IMG/VR virus record: IMGVR_UViG_3300033143_004168
Location: 1 to 44,778 of that record
Strand: one strand, 5' to 3'
DNA length: 44,778 nt
Source: a virus
In this document: positions 18,416 through 26,658 of the stretch, piece by piece
Numbering within the stretch: the stretch's first letter is position 1
How the letters are laid out: each line of letters starts with the position of its first letter
Notes under the pieces: model-generated
The model's database searches: none
The model's input: the letters and a program-made list of their open reading frames with translations, nothing else
Told to the model about the DNA's origin: nothing
Position numbers and translations under genes: made by a program

Positions 18416-18628
18416 ATGAAAACTATTCTTTGGGAAATAGCAAAAAGGCTTAAAAGCACCGCTACTGTACTCGGAATAGTGGGGTACGTCGTTACGATTC
18501 TAGTGACTCTTAACGTCAACGTTAACGGCGAAGCTATAACCGCTATAGCAACTGCTGTTTGTGGTATATGCGTACTGCTTGGCATTATGAACAAGGACGG
18601 TATGAATACTACAAAATGGAACAGATAA
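18416..18628 (+). CDS. Holin
   Basis: A 70-residue protein. ATG 18416 is chosen because AAAGGAGG lies just before it; an upstream in-frame ATG (18395) overlaps the previous gene and has no ribosome site. Two hydrophobic helices are present: about residues 14-34 (TVLGIVGYVVTILVTLNVNV) and 38-58 (AITAIATAVCGICVLLGIMN), ending in a hydrophilic tail. The pattern fits small two-helix phage holins encoded directly before the lysin. Holins permeabilise the cell membrane so that the lysin reaches the wall. Confidence 0.75.
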   Translation: MKTILWEIAKRLKSTATVLGIVGYVVTILVTLNVNVNGEAITAIATAVCGICVLLGIMNKDGMNTTKWNR

Positions 18629-18646
18629 CAGAAAGGAGTAAATATC

Positions 18647-19924
18647 ATGTTACGTATCTTTAAGTTTGACCCTGAGTATTTAAGAATGTCTATTAACGGT
18701 GAAGTGTCAGACGTTGGACTTAACATGAGTGCTAATCCACACGGGGCGAATGGCTGCCCCTGTGGTTTGGTATCTTCACATGGCCTTGTCTACAACACGG
18801 TACCTGATGGCTTACCTGCATGTATTATTAGAGATAGTGGCATACGCATAACGCTAAATTATAGTGTCACAGATATTAAGCTTGCTGACGTCATTTTTAG
18901 TGGTTCTTATCATCTTGTAGACAACTTTAAAAAAGTAGAAATTAATAAAGAAAATGGGTATATTAAACGCCCTACTGTAACATGTAACAGATATGGTATA
19001 GGCATACTGGAGAACGGACAGCCTGTAATTTTGCATAACAGGTGTACTCTGTATGAGCTTCAAGACGCTTTTATGGCGTTAAATGCTCATTCTGCTATGT
19101 CTCTTGGAAATGAGGACGATTTAGAGCTTTTTTGTGAAGGAAAAGATTCTTCTGTGGATTACGACCATATTCCTGCTGTGGTACTTAATATAAGGGGTTA
19201 TGAAGAATTGCCACGACCCTTTATAGTAATTGACCCTGGGCATGGGGGGAGTGATTACGGAGGTAAAACCCTTCCGATTTTTGAATATCGTAGCGAAAAA
19301 GAGATTAATTTACGTCGAGCGGTATATATTCAGTCTGAATTACAAAAACGATTTTTAGGTACTTTTTTGCTTACTAGAGACGCAGATGTTTTTATGTCAC
19401 TTGCAGATAGAACAACAGAAGCTAATGCTATTAATGCAGATTTCTTTTTGTCTATACATCATAATGCGTCATCAACGCATTTAGAAAGTGGTTTTGAATC
19501 TTTTATTTATCGCTATCCATTAGAAAAGACAAAGCAAATACAGGAGCAGTTTCACAAGATTATAGCGAATTTTTACGCAAAATACGGCTTTACGGATAGA
19601 GGCAGAAAAACGAGTGGTTTTTACGTGTTAAAGCATACGGCGTGTCCTGCTCTCTTAACTGAAGATTTATTTTTAGATTATGAAAAAGACGTTAAATTTC
19701 TTAACCGCACTTGGATAATTAAACAGCTTAATGAGATGTATATTAAAGCGTTCGAGAAAGTGTTTAGTTTAAAACCACGTTTAGCTACTACTATGCCAAA
19801 CGGTACGTTATATAACGTTGTTGCCGGCAGCTTTCAGATACAAGAAAACGCAGAAAGACTAAAGCAGGAGCTAATAGAAAAAGGGTACAACGCATATATA
19901 GACATAAAAAAACCCGGAATTTAG
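18647..19924 (+). CDS. Endolysin: N-acetylmuramoyl-L-alanine amidase (Amidase_3) with truncated SPOR end
   Basis: A 425-residue protein with ribosome site GAAAGGAG. Residues about 190-375 form an Amidase_3 domain with zinc ligands H199 (IDPGHGGSDYGG), E217 (RSEKEINLR) and H271 (LSIHHN), and catalytic E339 (ALLTEDLFLD). Residues 1-185 resemble a phosphodiester-glycosidase (NAGPA-like) domain (RYGIGILENGQPVIL then CTLYELQDAFMAL) but lack its usual catalytic-end signature, so this part may be degenerate. Residues 388-420 (LYNVVAGSFQIQENAERLKQ) begin a SPOR domain, about half the usual length. SPOR binds denuded peptidoglycan. The stop codon lies in the loop of the terminator. No signal peptide is seen, so export depends on the holin. 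Confidence 0.82.
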   Translation: MLRIFKFDPEYLRMSINGEVSDVGLNMSANPHGANGCPCGLVSSHGLVYNTVPDGLPACIIRDSGIRITLNYSVTDIKLADVIFSGSYHLVDNFKKVEINKENGYIKRPTVTCNRYGIGILENGQPVILHNRCTLYELQDAFMALNAHSAMSLGNEDDLELFCEGKDSSVDYDHIPAVVLNIRGYEELPRPFIVIDPGHGGSDYGGKTLPIFEYRSEKEINLRRAVYIQSELQKRFLGTFLLTRDADVFMSLADRTTEANAINADFFLSIHHNASSTHLESGFESFIYRYPLEKTKQIQEQFHKIIANFYAKYGFTDRGRKTSGFYVLKHTACPALLTEDLFLDYEKDVKFLNRTWIIKQLNEMYIKAFEKVFSLKPRLATTMPNGTLYNVVAGSFQIQENAERLKQELIEKGYNAYIDIKKPGI

Positions 19925-19936
19925 TTTCCGGGTTTT
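19909..19936. terminator. Bidirectional Rho-independent terminator
   Basis: A perfect 11-bp stem (AAAACCCGGAA at 19909-19919 with TTCCGGGTTTT at 19926-19936) closes a 6-base loop. T-runs follow on both strands, so it ends both converging arms. It overlaps the lysin stop codon (in the loop) and the last base of the VRR-NUC gene. Confidence 0.9.
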
Positions 19937-20343
19937 CACACATTTCCATAGTTTAATACCTCCTTAACCATTTTTATTAATAAAGTTGGGTTGTCACACG
20001 TACCAACATAATGCCCTAAACTTAATAGTTCTTTTAAAGTGTATTGCTGTAATTTAGTTGTATCTGCTCCTGTGCGTTTAAATTCCACCCACAGGGTCTT
20101 GCTATTTGGCAAGATAATCAGTAAATCGGGTAAGCCTGCTTTTTGATAAGCGTCTCCGTGTAGCTTAATTATCATGTACTTTACGTCATGTTCTTTAAGC
20201 CACTTTTTCAACGCTTTAACAGCTTTGGATAATATTTGATTCTCCGTTAACGTACAAGAAGGCACAGGGGTGTAATTCCCTGTGCCTTCTCCGGCTTCAT
20301 ACAGTCCATACTTATGATGGTATTTCGAGTTCAATATCGTCAT
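19936..20343 (-). CDS. VRR-NUC family nuclease
   Basis: A 135-residue protein of the PD-(D/E)xK class, with GLPDLLIILPNSKTLWVEFK giving D73, E87 and K89. VRR-NUC proteins cleave branched or flap DNA and in phages are found with recombination genes. The start is uncertain. ATG 20343 lies 32 bases inside the preceding DUF669 gene and has only a weak GAGG next to it, so translation may be coupled. A longer reading frame upstream overlaps DUF669 more deeply and was not accepted. It is the last gene of the left arm, ending in the shared terminator. Confidence 0.75.
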   Translation of the reverse strand: MTILNSKYHHKYGLYEAGEGTGNYTPVPSCTLTENQILSKAVKALKKWLKEHDVKYMIIKLHGDAYQKAGLPDLLIILPNSKTLWVEFKRTGADTTKLQQYTLKELLSLGHYVGTCDNPTLLIKMVKEVLNYGNV

Positions 20344-20779
20344 CCTCAACAGCGTCAGCTTCAATGACGTCACCGAGTGTATTACTAGGGTCAATAAACT
20401 CTGACGCTTTAAATGTCTTTGAAACGTTCGGGTATGTCTTACCGTTTCTTTCAACGTTTTTAACTTCAATACCTAATTCTTTATTAAGTACTTTCGCTAT
20501 GTCAAGTGATACAGCGGATTTCGGTATTTTATACCCACAGGCTTCAAGAGTGTTTTTTAGTCCAAACATGGCGTCTGGCTTTAACGTTGTAATATGATTG
20601 ATGTGTAAGCCTTTTGCACTCCCTGTAAGTATTTTAAGTGACCACTTTAAATAAGCGTGTCCTGACGGTGCTTCGTCTCCGTCTACTTTTGTAATTTCCT
20701 CTACTTTCGCCTTATACGTGCCCGGAGCGACGCTTTCGGCTGTGTCCTTTACCTTTGAAAAATCAAGATTTAATTTCAT
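20312..20779 (-). CDS. DUF669-type ssDNA-binding-like protein
   Basis: A 155-residue protein with ribosome site GGAGG. The text (APSGHAYLKWSLKILTGSAK then FGLKNTLEACGYKIPKS, and an acidic tail DDDIELEIPS) matches DUF669 proteins, which are thought to be single-strand DNA-binding proteins of phage replication modules. The acidic C-terminal tail is a common feature of ssDNA-binding proteins. It lies between a Sak4-like ATPase and VRR-NUC, a frequent gene order in Firmicute phages. Stop at 20312 overlaps the next gene. Confidence 0.72.
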   Translation of the reverse strand: MKLNLDFSKVKDTAESVAPGTYKAKVEEITKVDGDEAPSGHAYLKWSLKILTGSAKGLHINHITTLKPDAMFGLKNTLEACGYKIPKSAVSLDIAKVLNKELGIEVKNVERNGKTYPNVSKTFKASEFIDPSNTLGDVIEADAVEDDDIELEIPS

Positions 20780-20811
20780 ACTTTTAACCTCCAGTTTTTT
20801 AATTTTTTAAT

Positions 20812-21792
20812 TTATCTCTTGAACGCATGTTTATACATGGCTTCAAGATTCGGGTCTGGAATAACACCTGATAACATACCGGTTCTATCTTTTGTGACGT
20901 ATAATGGATTTGGCTTCGCAGATATTTTAAATTGAGCGTTACCTGTCTTGTCTTTACCAATTAACGTTCTAAATATCATATCAGCTTCTTCCAGTATGTA
21001 TGTCCTTACACTTTGGTTTATTGCTGGGTATATACTGTATTCGTCAGAATCAAGTTCGTCAGAGTTAGCGTGCTCCTGCAACACCCAAACATTCATAACG
21101 CCTTTTTCCTTTAAAAGTTTAAACTGATGTAACCAATATCTTAGCTTTTCGCTCATATCTCCCCAATTCTTTAACGTCCTTTTCAAGATGTCTTTGTTTG
21201 GGTCAGACTCAGACTCACCAAGTACGATATTTCTCATACAAACACGTGCAATACTGGTTACTGTATCCCATGCAACGGCTTTAACATGAAACGTACCTTT
21301 AGCCGCTTTAATCTTAACACCGTCAGGGTTTCCATCAGCGTCATACATTTGCTTTCCGTGTGTGAGTAGCCAATACACGCCCTCTACTCTATTCCACTCA
21401 CTAATTTCGATTTTTTTAGCCTTACCCTTTGCTTTGTCTCTTATCGCCAGCGTACCTTCGTCTGGAGCAAGAATTAACATTCCGGGATAAGTAGAAAGCA
21501 ACGTCGTTTTTCCTGTTCCGTTTTTCCCGTATATACACCATACAGGAGATTGTAAGTTTTCATCAACGTCAACGATTAAAGATGACACGACATTACCTTC
21601 AATTTTTGACGATACACCAAGCGTACTTCCGGGTTTAATCTTTTCAATTTTGTCAATCGGTATAATAGCTTCTTCTTCGGGCTTATGTTCTTCTACGTCA
21701 TCTATTGTCAGTGTATTGGTGTTGTCTAAAGTAACGTCTGCTCCGGTATCAGTCTCTAAAACCAATTCAAGCGGTGCGTTTTTACTCGCCAT
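20812..21792 (-). CDS. Sak4-like RecA-fold ATPase
   Basis: A 326-residue protein. The start ATG 21792 follows GGAGGGG; seven more residues upstream are possible but lack a ribosome site. Walker A is GKNGTGKT at residues 89-96 and a likely Walker B is VKAVAWDTV near residue 170. The C-terminal part (MNVWVLQEHANSDE and the later DMIFRTLIGK) follows the Sak4 phage recombinase group. Sak4 proteins work with a single-strand DNA-binding protein in annealing, which agrees with the DUF669 neighbour. The acidic N-terminal 75 residues are an addition of unknown role. Confidence 0.75.
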   Translation of the reverse strand: MASKNAPLELVLETDTGADVTLDNTNTLTIDDVEEHKPEEEAIIPIDKIEKIKPGSTLGVSSKIEGNVVSSLIVDVDENLQSPVWCIYGKNGTGKTTLLSTYPGMLILAPDEGTLAIRDKAKGKAKKIEISEWNRVEGVYWLLTHGKQMYDADGNPDGVKIKAAKGTFHVKAVAWDTVTSIARVCMRNIVLGESESDPNKDILKRTLKNWGDMSEKLRYWLHQFKLLKEKGVMNVWVLQEHANSDELDSDEYSIYPAINQSVRTYILEEADMIFRTLIGKDKTGNAQFKISAKPNPLYVTKDRTGMLSGVIPDPNLEAMYKHAFKR

Positions 21793-21793
21793 A

Positions 21794-22120
21794 CTACCCC
21801 TCCTCCATTTCATATAATTTTTCTATTATTCTATCACTCAACGTTTTTAACGTCTCACTTACTTCTCTTGCCTTACGATTTAAGGGTATGGGGCGTATCT
21901 CCATACAGTCCTTCAACGCCGATTCCATTAAATCCCCTGCCATCATAAGTTTATCCTGTGTGGTTGCTAGAGTACATATAGCGTTAGCTACGCCACGTGG
22001 CGGTAATTCTTTTTTTACGACTAACGCTATAGCTGTACCTTCATCAAAATATAATATCTGTTTTCTGTCACGTATTGTAATTTTAAACTGTGCGTCTTTT
22101 GGATTAAACTTATAGTTCAT
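21794..22120 (-). CDS. Small replication-module protein, unknown
   Basis: A 108-residue protein. ATG 22120 follows AGGAGGGTG and overlaps the stop of the Cas4-like gene (22110), so translation is coupled. Its first half has strands (AQFKITIRDRKQILYFDEGT) and its second half helices (NRKAREVSETLKTLSDRI). No motif or family is recognised. Its place between the nuclease and the Sak4 gene suggests a role in replication or recombination. Confidence 0.55.
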   Translation of the reverse strand: MNYKFNPKDAQFKITIRDRKQILYFDEGTAIALVVKKELPPRGVANAICTLATTQDKLMMAGDLMESALKDCMEIRPIPLNRKAREVSETLKTLSDRIIEKLYEMEEG

Positions 22121-23144
22121 CATCACCCTCCTCAAAATCCTCGTCATCATAACGTGTATCACGTGGCTCATACTCGTCATGCAGTATAGTTTCGGTTTTC
22201 ATTCCGGCTAATTCTGCAACGCATATGGGATAATATTCACAATCCCATGAACAACGGTTTTTTAACATTGTACGTGTAAAATATCTATATGCGTCCTCGC
22301 CTTGTTCGTCAAACTTACGCTTATACATATCGACTTCAAGGAGTGTTACTTCTGCTTCTGCAATCAACTGGTCTATCGTTTGTTGGTTTATAGGTATCTT
22401 AGTTCTTTTGTAGAAAATATTATTTTGTAGCTTTGGTAGCATATCTACGTAATCATCAGGGTTAAGTCCGTGCTTTTTAACCGTTGAAAAATACGTATGT
22501 ACGTCTGTATCACAAGCAGCTTTTGATATTGACCCATTTTTAAGCAGTTTCGGCTCTCTTGGGGCTTTTGTGCGAATGTGATTAAATATTACTCCGCCTA
22601 ACGTCCTGTTACCAATTAGTTTTTTAACGTTTTTGTCGTATTTACACGCTTCAAAGTACATAAGCGTCTGAAAGTCTAAATATAACTCCCTTTCCTGTGG
22701 TATAGCTGACGCTGTTTTGTGGTCTTGAATCCAGACGATATTATCTGAATCGACGTAAATTCTGTCAATCGTTCCTTTAAACGTGTGATTACGTATAGGG
22801 AATTCTACTCTAACTTCTGTAGTCAGCGTTTTATGCATACTATCTACTTGTTTATAAGCGGCTATATAACCACGCATAATTCTATAAGCTTCATCTTGTA
22901 GTTTAACCCACTCAGCACGTTCTTCGTCAAATACGTGTTCCATGTAATTCTCGGGTTTAAAGTCTTTTATTGGTTTTGTCCAGTCACCCCCTTTATAGTA
23001 TTCTTCAAGACAAGCATGAATCAGTGAACCTTTTGTTGGAGCAATTGACTTTACTTTACGCTGTATTTTCTTCATGTCTTTATACCACGCTTTTTTTCTG
23101 CAACGTCTCCAACGTGTTAACTTACTAGCACTTCCTGTAGCCAT
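22110..23144 (-). CDS. Cas4-like PD-(D/E)xK nuclease with iron-sulfur cysteines
   Basis: A 344-residue protein; ATG 23144 follows GGAGAAATAACT. Nuclease residues are D127 in TFKGTIDRIY, D141 and K143 in IVWIQDHKTA, and Q159 in the QxxxY-like QTLMY. Four cysteines in the Cas4/AddB pattern are C15 (RWRRC) and C298, C302 and C308 (NRCSWDCEYYPIC), which would bind a 4Fe-4S cluster that staples the N- and C-termini. Such phage exonucleases trim DNA ends for recombination. No CRISPR array is present, so it is not a CRISPR adaptation gene here. The flanking Sak4 and DUF669 genes fit recombination. Confidence 0.82.
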   Translation of the reverse strand: MATGSASKLTRWRRCRKKAWYKDMKKIQRKVKSIAPTKGSLIHACLEEYYKGGDWTKPIKDFKPENYMEHVFDEERAEWVKLQDEAYRIMRGYIAAYKQVDSMHKTLTTEVRVEFPIRNHTFKGTIDRIYVDSDNIVWIQDHKTASAIPQERELYLDFQTLMYFEACKYDKNVKKLIGNRTLGGVIFNHIRTKAPREPKLLKNGSISKAACDTDVHTYFSTVKKHGLNPDDYVDMLPKLQNNIFYKRTKIPINQQTIDQLIAEAEVTLLEVDMYKRKFDEQGEDAYRYFTRTMLKNRCSWDCEYYPICVAELAGMKTETILHDEYEPRDTRYDDEDFEEGDDEL

Positions 23145-23146
23145 AG

Positions 23147-23452
23147 TTATTTCTCCTTTCCGGGCACTGGTATACCCTTTAGTATATCTTCTTCGTAATC
23201 CCACTTAGGATTGGTGTATTCATATCTCCAACGTTTTAAAAAATGAGGCACAGGTTCACTTACGGGTATTACTTTTCGTTTGAACAAATCGACAAGATAT
23301 AGTGAATTAACGCCGTACTTCTTATCTGTTGATTCAAGCCCCCAATGACTACAACCTGTGTGCACGTTTTCTGGAGAGGACGCTACGTAAGCGTATCTTA
23401 TTTTTCTAGGTCTACGCCTTAATATAGCCTTTGAAACTGGTACTACTTTCAT
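23147..23452 (-). CDS. Small basic protein, unknown
   Basis: A 101-residue protein; ATG 23452 follows GGAGGG, and an upstream extension was rejected because it lacks a ribosome site and overlaps the promoter. The N-terminus is strongly basic (KAILRRRPRKIRYAYV) and the C-terminus Pro-rich. No family is recognised. It is the first gene after a strong promoter and ends 3 bases before the Cas4-like nuclease start, so it is co-transcribed with the recombination genes. Confidence 0.6.
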   Translation of the reverse strand: MKVVPVSKAILRRRPRKIRYAYVASSPENVHTGCSHWGLESTDKKYGVNSLYLVDLFKRKVIPVSEPVPHFLKRWRYEYTNPKWDYEEDILKGIPVPGKEK

Positions 23453-23484
23453 GCAAAACCCTCCTTTCTGTGCTGTTTGACATA

Positions 23485-23513
23485 AGTGTAACACAAGTTG
23501 ACACTCTTGTCAA
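23485..23513 (-). promoter_or_regulatory. Sigma-A-type promoter with palindrome over the -35
   Basis: On the - strand: TTGACA (23508-23513), 17-nt spacer, TACACT (23485-23490), with A-tracts upstream. The -35 is one arm of the palindrome TTGACA-N4-TGTCAA (23498-23513), a possible operator. It overlaps the end of the polymerase gene. Confidence 0.7.
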
Positions 23514-25813
23514 GAAATTTTTTTAAATTTTTTCAAATCAACCCCTGACCCCCAAGCACCAAGCTCTACCTCCGCTATGAGCGGAATGTCAAGCACAACA
23601 TCAAAGTATTTTTCTAAAACCACAGGTAACTTTTCCATAACACTCTTAACCAGTACGCCTACTTCATATGCTATACTATTTTCTGCTTCAACAAGTATAG
23701 CGTCGTGTACTTGTCCTACAAGATATGCTTTATCACCATAATGCTTTTTTAAGTTCCTGTCTATAAGTATCATTGCAAGTACCGTAATATCTGACGCAAA
23801 ACCCTGTACAGGCGTATTAATTGCTTGTCTTTCTGCTTCACCTTTAAGCATGTAGTCAGGACTATTAATGTTAGGCAAATACCGTATACGTCCTGTGGGT
23901 GTGCGTACAAAACCGTATTTACGTGCCTCTCGTATTTGTCTTTCGTGCCAAGGTAGTAGCTTTGGGTATGTTTTGAAGTATGTGTCTCTCGCAAGTTGAG
24001 CGTCGGCGTCTGTTAGTTTAACGCCGTAAGACAAAAAAGCGTATGATTTGAAATTTACCCACCACATACCATATAAGAAGCCGAAGTTAACCGCTTTCGC
24101 TTTCGTTCTCAACTCATACGTTACGTCCTCTAATTTGCATCGTGCTATTGACGCCGCAGTTAGCATGTGTATGTCCTCGCCATTTCTGTAGACTTCTTTC
24201 ATGCGTGTTTCGTTTGCGATATGAGCGGCGGCTCGTAATTCTATTTGTGAGTAGTCTGCTTCAATTAACGTGTAACCCGGTTTAGCTGTAATAATGCCAC
24301 GTATAGCTTTAAGTCTAGGCACTTGTTGTAGATTTGGGTCTTGTGCTGACAAACGACCTGTAGCTGTTTTAGCTATATTATACGTAGTATGTAGTCTGCC
24401 ATCTTCTTTTATATATTCTTGCCACGGCATTAAAAACCCGTTGATAGATTTTTCACGCTTTCTATACTCCAGTAATAGCTTAGGTATCTCATGCTCCTCC
24501 GCAAGATAGATTAGAGACTCTCTGTCTGTAGACGCCACACCTTTAGCAGTTGCTTTAACAGGTGTTAGTTTAAGCTTTTTAAACAATAGTTCTCGTAATT
24601 GTTTTATTGAGTTTGGGTTTAATTCTTTATACCCGACAGGCAAAGCATTTTTTAGTTTTGATTCAAATAGCTCTTTCTCCTGCGTTATTTGTGTAGTGAC
24701 GCTATCTAACGTTTTCTTATCAGCATATATACCTGTATTCTTTATCTCTTGTAATACTCTATTACCGGGAATCATAATATATTTAAACACGGCGTTTAAA
24801 CTCTTATCTGCGTCTAACATGGCGTCAAATCGTTTATACAACTTATATGTATAATATGCGTCATAACCACAGTATATCGCCATATCCTTATATTCTTCTT
24901 CTGTTAACTCGTCTTTAAATTCTATGCCCTCGTCATATGGAGGAGCGTAAAAATACTTACGTGCTAACGCTTTTAATCCAAGTTTAGCTTCACCAAGTAC
25001 GTATGCTGCCAAGTAAGTATCAAATGACGTATAAGCGTCTATATTTAGCTTTTTAAGCTTGTCGTTATCAAACGTGGAGTAATGAGCAATCTTTTCTGTG
25101 GTTTTACTTGCAAAAATTTCACGTAAACAGGAGTGTACGTCATCAAGCGTGTAGTTTGTGTGAAATCTAGTATCAAAGGGAATTATAACACAAGTGCCTT
25201 GTTCAAGATACACACCCATCATAGTTATAGTACCATCTTTTTTTGTTTCTAAGTCGTACGAAAAATTGTCCTGTAACATAAACTTTTTAAGGATTAAAAG
25301 CTGCTCTTTAAAGTGTATCAAAACAGGTTTAAAGGTTAGACAAGGCTTGTCTATTTCTTTACATATATGTGCTCGGGCATAATCTAAATCAGTGCGAAAT
25401 AGCTCTTGACACGCAAGGTTACGAATAGCGTTTAACGCTGAAAATGTTATCGTAGTTGGTATATTATTAAAGTGTCTAAAGCCATGATGTTTAGTTATTG
25501 CTGTTGTTCTAAATAATAAATCTAGCGTTTCTTTGCCAAAACCTATAATATACCTCGGTTTAAGTTTGTCAATTTCGTCGTAAAGTTTTTGTCGCATATC
25601 TTCTTTAACTTCTTTAGTCCAGCCTATACCCGGTTTTTTTATAGCCTTTGTAAAATAGGCGTCATTAATTGGTATGCGTGCTTCGCTTAATGCTTGTAAT
25701 AAAAACTCTCCAGACTCCGTATTCATCAACGTTTCCGCTTTTTGCTCCATCCATGACATCTTTGTGTCAATAACCATAATATTTCCTGTCAGCGTACTTC
25801 CTGCTCCCCACAT
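23510..25813 (-). CDS. Family A DNA polymerase with N-terminal UDG-like domain
   Basis: A 767-residue protein; ATG 25813 follows AGGAGG by 7 bases. Residues about 1-150 resemble a uracil-DNA-glycosylase-superfamily domain (SGEFLLQALSEARIPINDAY then FTKAIKKPG, and KPRYIIGFGKETLDLLF). Residues about 180-330 are a 3'-5' exonuclease (D187-x-E189 in FSYDLETK, D249 in STFDNDKL, D318 in YCGYDAYYTY). The polymerase has motif A DYSQIELR (D520), motif B KAVNFGFLYG and motif C VHD (702-704). There is no 5' nuclease domain. It is the replicative polymerase of the phage. The UDG-like part lacks an obvious catalytic signature and may bind DNA or a partner only. Confidence 0.9.
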   Translation of the reverse strand: MWGAGSTLTGNIMVIDTKMSWMEQKAETLMNTESGEFLLQALSEARIPINDAYFTKAIKKPGIGWTKEVKEDMRQKLYDEIDKLKPRYIIGFGKETLDLLFRTTAITKHHGFRHFNNIPTTITFSALNAIRNLACQELFRTDLDYARAHICKEIDKPCLTFKPVLIHFKEQLLILKKFMLQDNFSYDLETKKDGTITMMGVYLEQGTCVIIPFDTRFHTNYTLDDVHSCLREIFASKTTEKIAHYSTFDNDKLKKLNIDAYTSFDTYLAAYVLGEAKLGLKALARKYFYAPPYDEGIEFKDELTEEEYKDMAIYCGYDAYYTYKLYKRFDAMLDADKSLNAVFKYIMIPGNRVLQEIKNTGIYADKKTLDSVTTQITQEKELFESKLKNALPVGYKELNPNSIKQLRELLFKKLKLTPVKATAKGVASTDRESLIYLAEEHEIPKLLLEYRKREKSINGFLMPWQEYIKEDGRLHTTYNIAKTATGRLSAQDPNLQQVPRLKAIRGIITAKPGYTLIEADYSQIELRAAAHIANETRMKEVYRNGEDIHMLTAASIARCKLEDVTYELRTKAKAVNFGFLYGMWWVNFKSYAFLSYGVKLTDADAQLARDTYFKTYPKLLPWHERQIREARKYGFVRTPTGRIRYLPNINSPDYMLKGEAERQAINTPVQGFASDITVLAMILIDRNLKKHYGDKAYLVGQVHDAILVEAENSIAYEVGVLVKSVMEKLPVVLEKYFDVVLDIPLIAEVELGAWGSGVDLKKFKKIS

Positions 25814-25824
25814 AATCACACCTC

Positions 25825-26151
25825 CTATAACGTTTTTAATCGGTTTTTAGTCAGCTTGTTTTCATTTCGAAAAGCGTAACAAGCCGTTGTCATAACAGTA
25901 ACTATAGCTCCTCGTTGCTTAACAGCACACATGTAGTCATTATTAATCAACGGCTCTTTCCAAACGTAAAATACGTCGTATTTGTGCTTTCTTGCTTTTT
26001 TTACTGTAAAACCAAAGCGTTCTACTGCAACGGCGTTACACTCAATTACGTCATCACTTTTTAACGTTGAGTTTAATTCTTCTGCCGCCGTTAAAAAGTC
26101 AATCCCGGTACGTTCAGCATACCGAGAAATAGCATGGTTAGTTAACTTCAT
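25825..26151 (-). CDS. Small protein, unknown (RelE/DUF4258-like text)
   Basis: A 108-residue protein with ribosome site AGGAGGGG. It begins NHAISRYAERTGID, a pattern shared by many small phage proteins and reminiscent of DUF4258/RelE-like folds, and is basic at the C-terminus (RNENKLTKNRLKTL). No catalytic residues can be assigned. It is in the operon between the possible ParR-like gene and the polymerase, with 11 bases to the latter. Confidence 0.5.
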   Translation of the reverse strand: MKLTNHAISRYAERTGIDFLTAAEELNSTLKSDDVIECNAVAVERFGFTVKKARKHKYDVFYVWKEPLINNDYMCAVKQRGAIVTVMTTACYAFRNENKLTKNRLKTL

Positions 26152-26162
26152 AGTTGCCCCTC

Positions 26163-26363
26163 CTATTTAAACATAGTCTTTTTATTTTTTATACTACTTT
26201 TTTTCTCTTTCTGTGGTTCTTGTACACCCATGAGAATTTGATGATTAATAATATACTCATACATAGCATGTTTTGCAAATGCTGACTTCCCGTTTGCGTC
26301 GTACACTTTCAATATCATCTTATCTCGTTCTGATTCACTAAAACTGACGTTACGACTCTGCAT
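26163..26363 (-). CDS. Possible ParR-like ribbon-helix-helix protein
   Basis: A 66-residue protein with ribosome site GGAGGAG. The N-terminus SRNVSFSESERDKMILKVYD followed by NGKSAFAKHAMYEYI fits a ribbon (strand), helix, turn, helix arrangement. The C-terminal 20 residues are Lys-rich and disordered. ParR proteins are RHH dimers that bind centromere repeats, with a C-terminal part that touches ParM. It lies two genes downstream of the actin-like gene, in the same operon. Both the fold and the pairing are inferred. Confidence 0.45.
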   Translation of the reverse strand: MQSRNVSFSESERDKMILKVYDANGKSAFAKHAMYEYIINHQILMGVQEPQKEKKSSIKNKKTMFK

Positions 26364-26658
26364 AGGCGTCTCCTCCTTCTTCTTTAATAATTGTTAAACA
26401 TATACTATACCGTTCTGTTAGTGTTTTTAAAACACCGTTTATAATTTGTAAAGCATATTCTTTAGCTTTTTTGAAGTCATTCGTGTCTAACGGTACTCCT
26501 TTTAAATTTAGTTCATGTGACGTAAGAAGCCATTTTTCACCATAATAGATATGCTTATGTACAATCACTTCTAAGCCATTTATGCTAGCACATAGGACTC
26601 TTGGCGTTCTTGTCTTGTTACTTTTACTGTAAGACGTTATGTCTTCCCATTTAATCAT
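26350..26658 (-). CDS. Small protein next to ParM-like gene, unknown
   Basis: A 102-residue protein. Its ATG overlaps the TGA of the ParM-like gene (ATGA), and its own end overlaps the next gene by 14 bases, so the three are one coupled unit. The sequence has strands (TPRVLCASINGLEVIVHKHI) and a helix (DFKKAKEYALQIINGVLKTL). No family is recognised. It may serve the segregation system or DNA handling. Confidence 0.5.
   Translation of the reverse strand: MIKWEDITSYSKSNKTRTPRVLCASINGLEVIVHKHIYYGEKWLLTSHELNLKGVPLDTNDFKKAKEYALQIINGVLKTLTERYSICLTIIKEEGGDAYAES

Noticed and set aside
19936-20469. Longer form of the VRR-NUC gene starting at 20469
   Set aside because: It would overlap the DUF669 gene by about 150 bases and has no ribosome site; the N-terminal text does not match VRR-NUC.
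22110-23144. Cas4 as part of a CRISPR system
   Set aside because: No array, Cas1 or Cas2 is present, and the neighbours are recombination genes.
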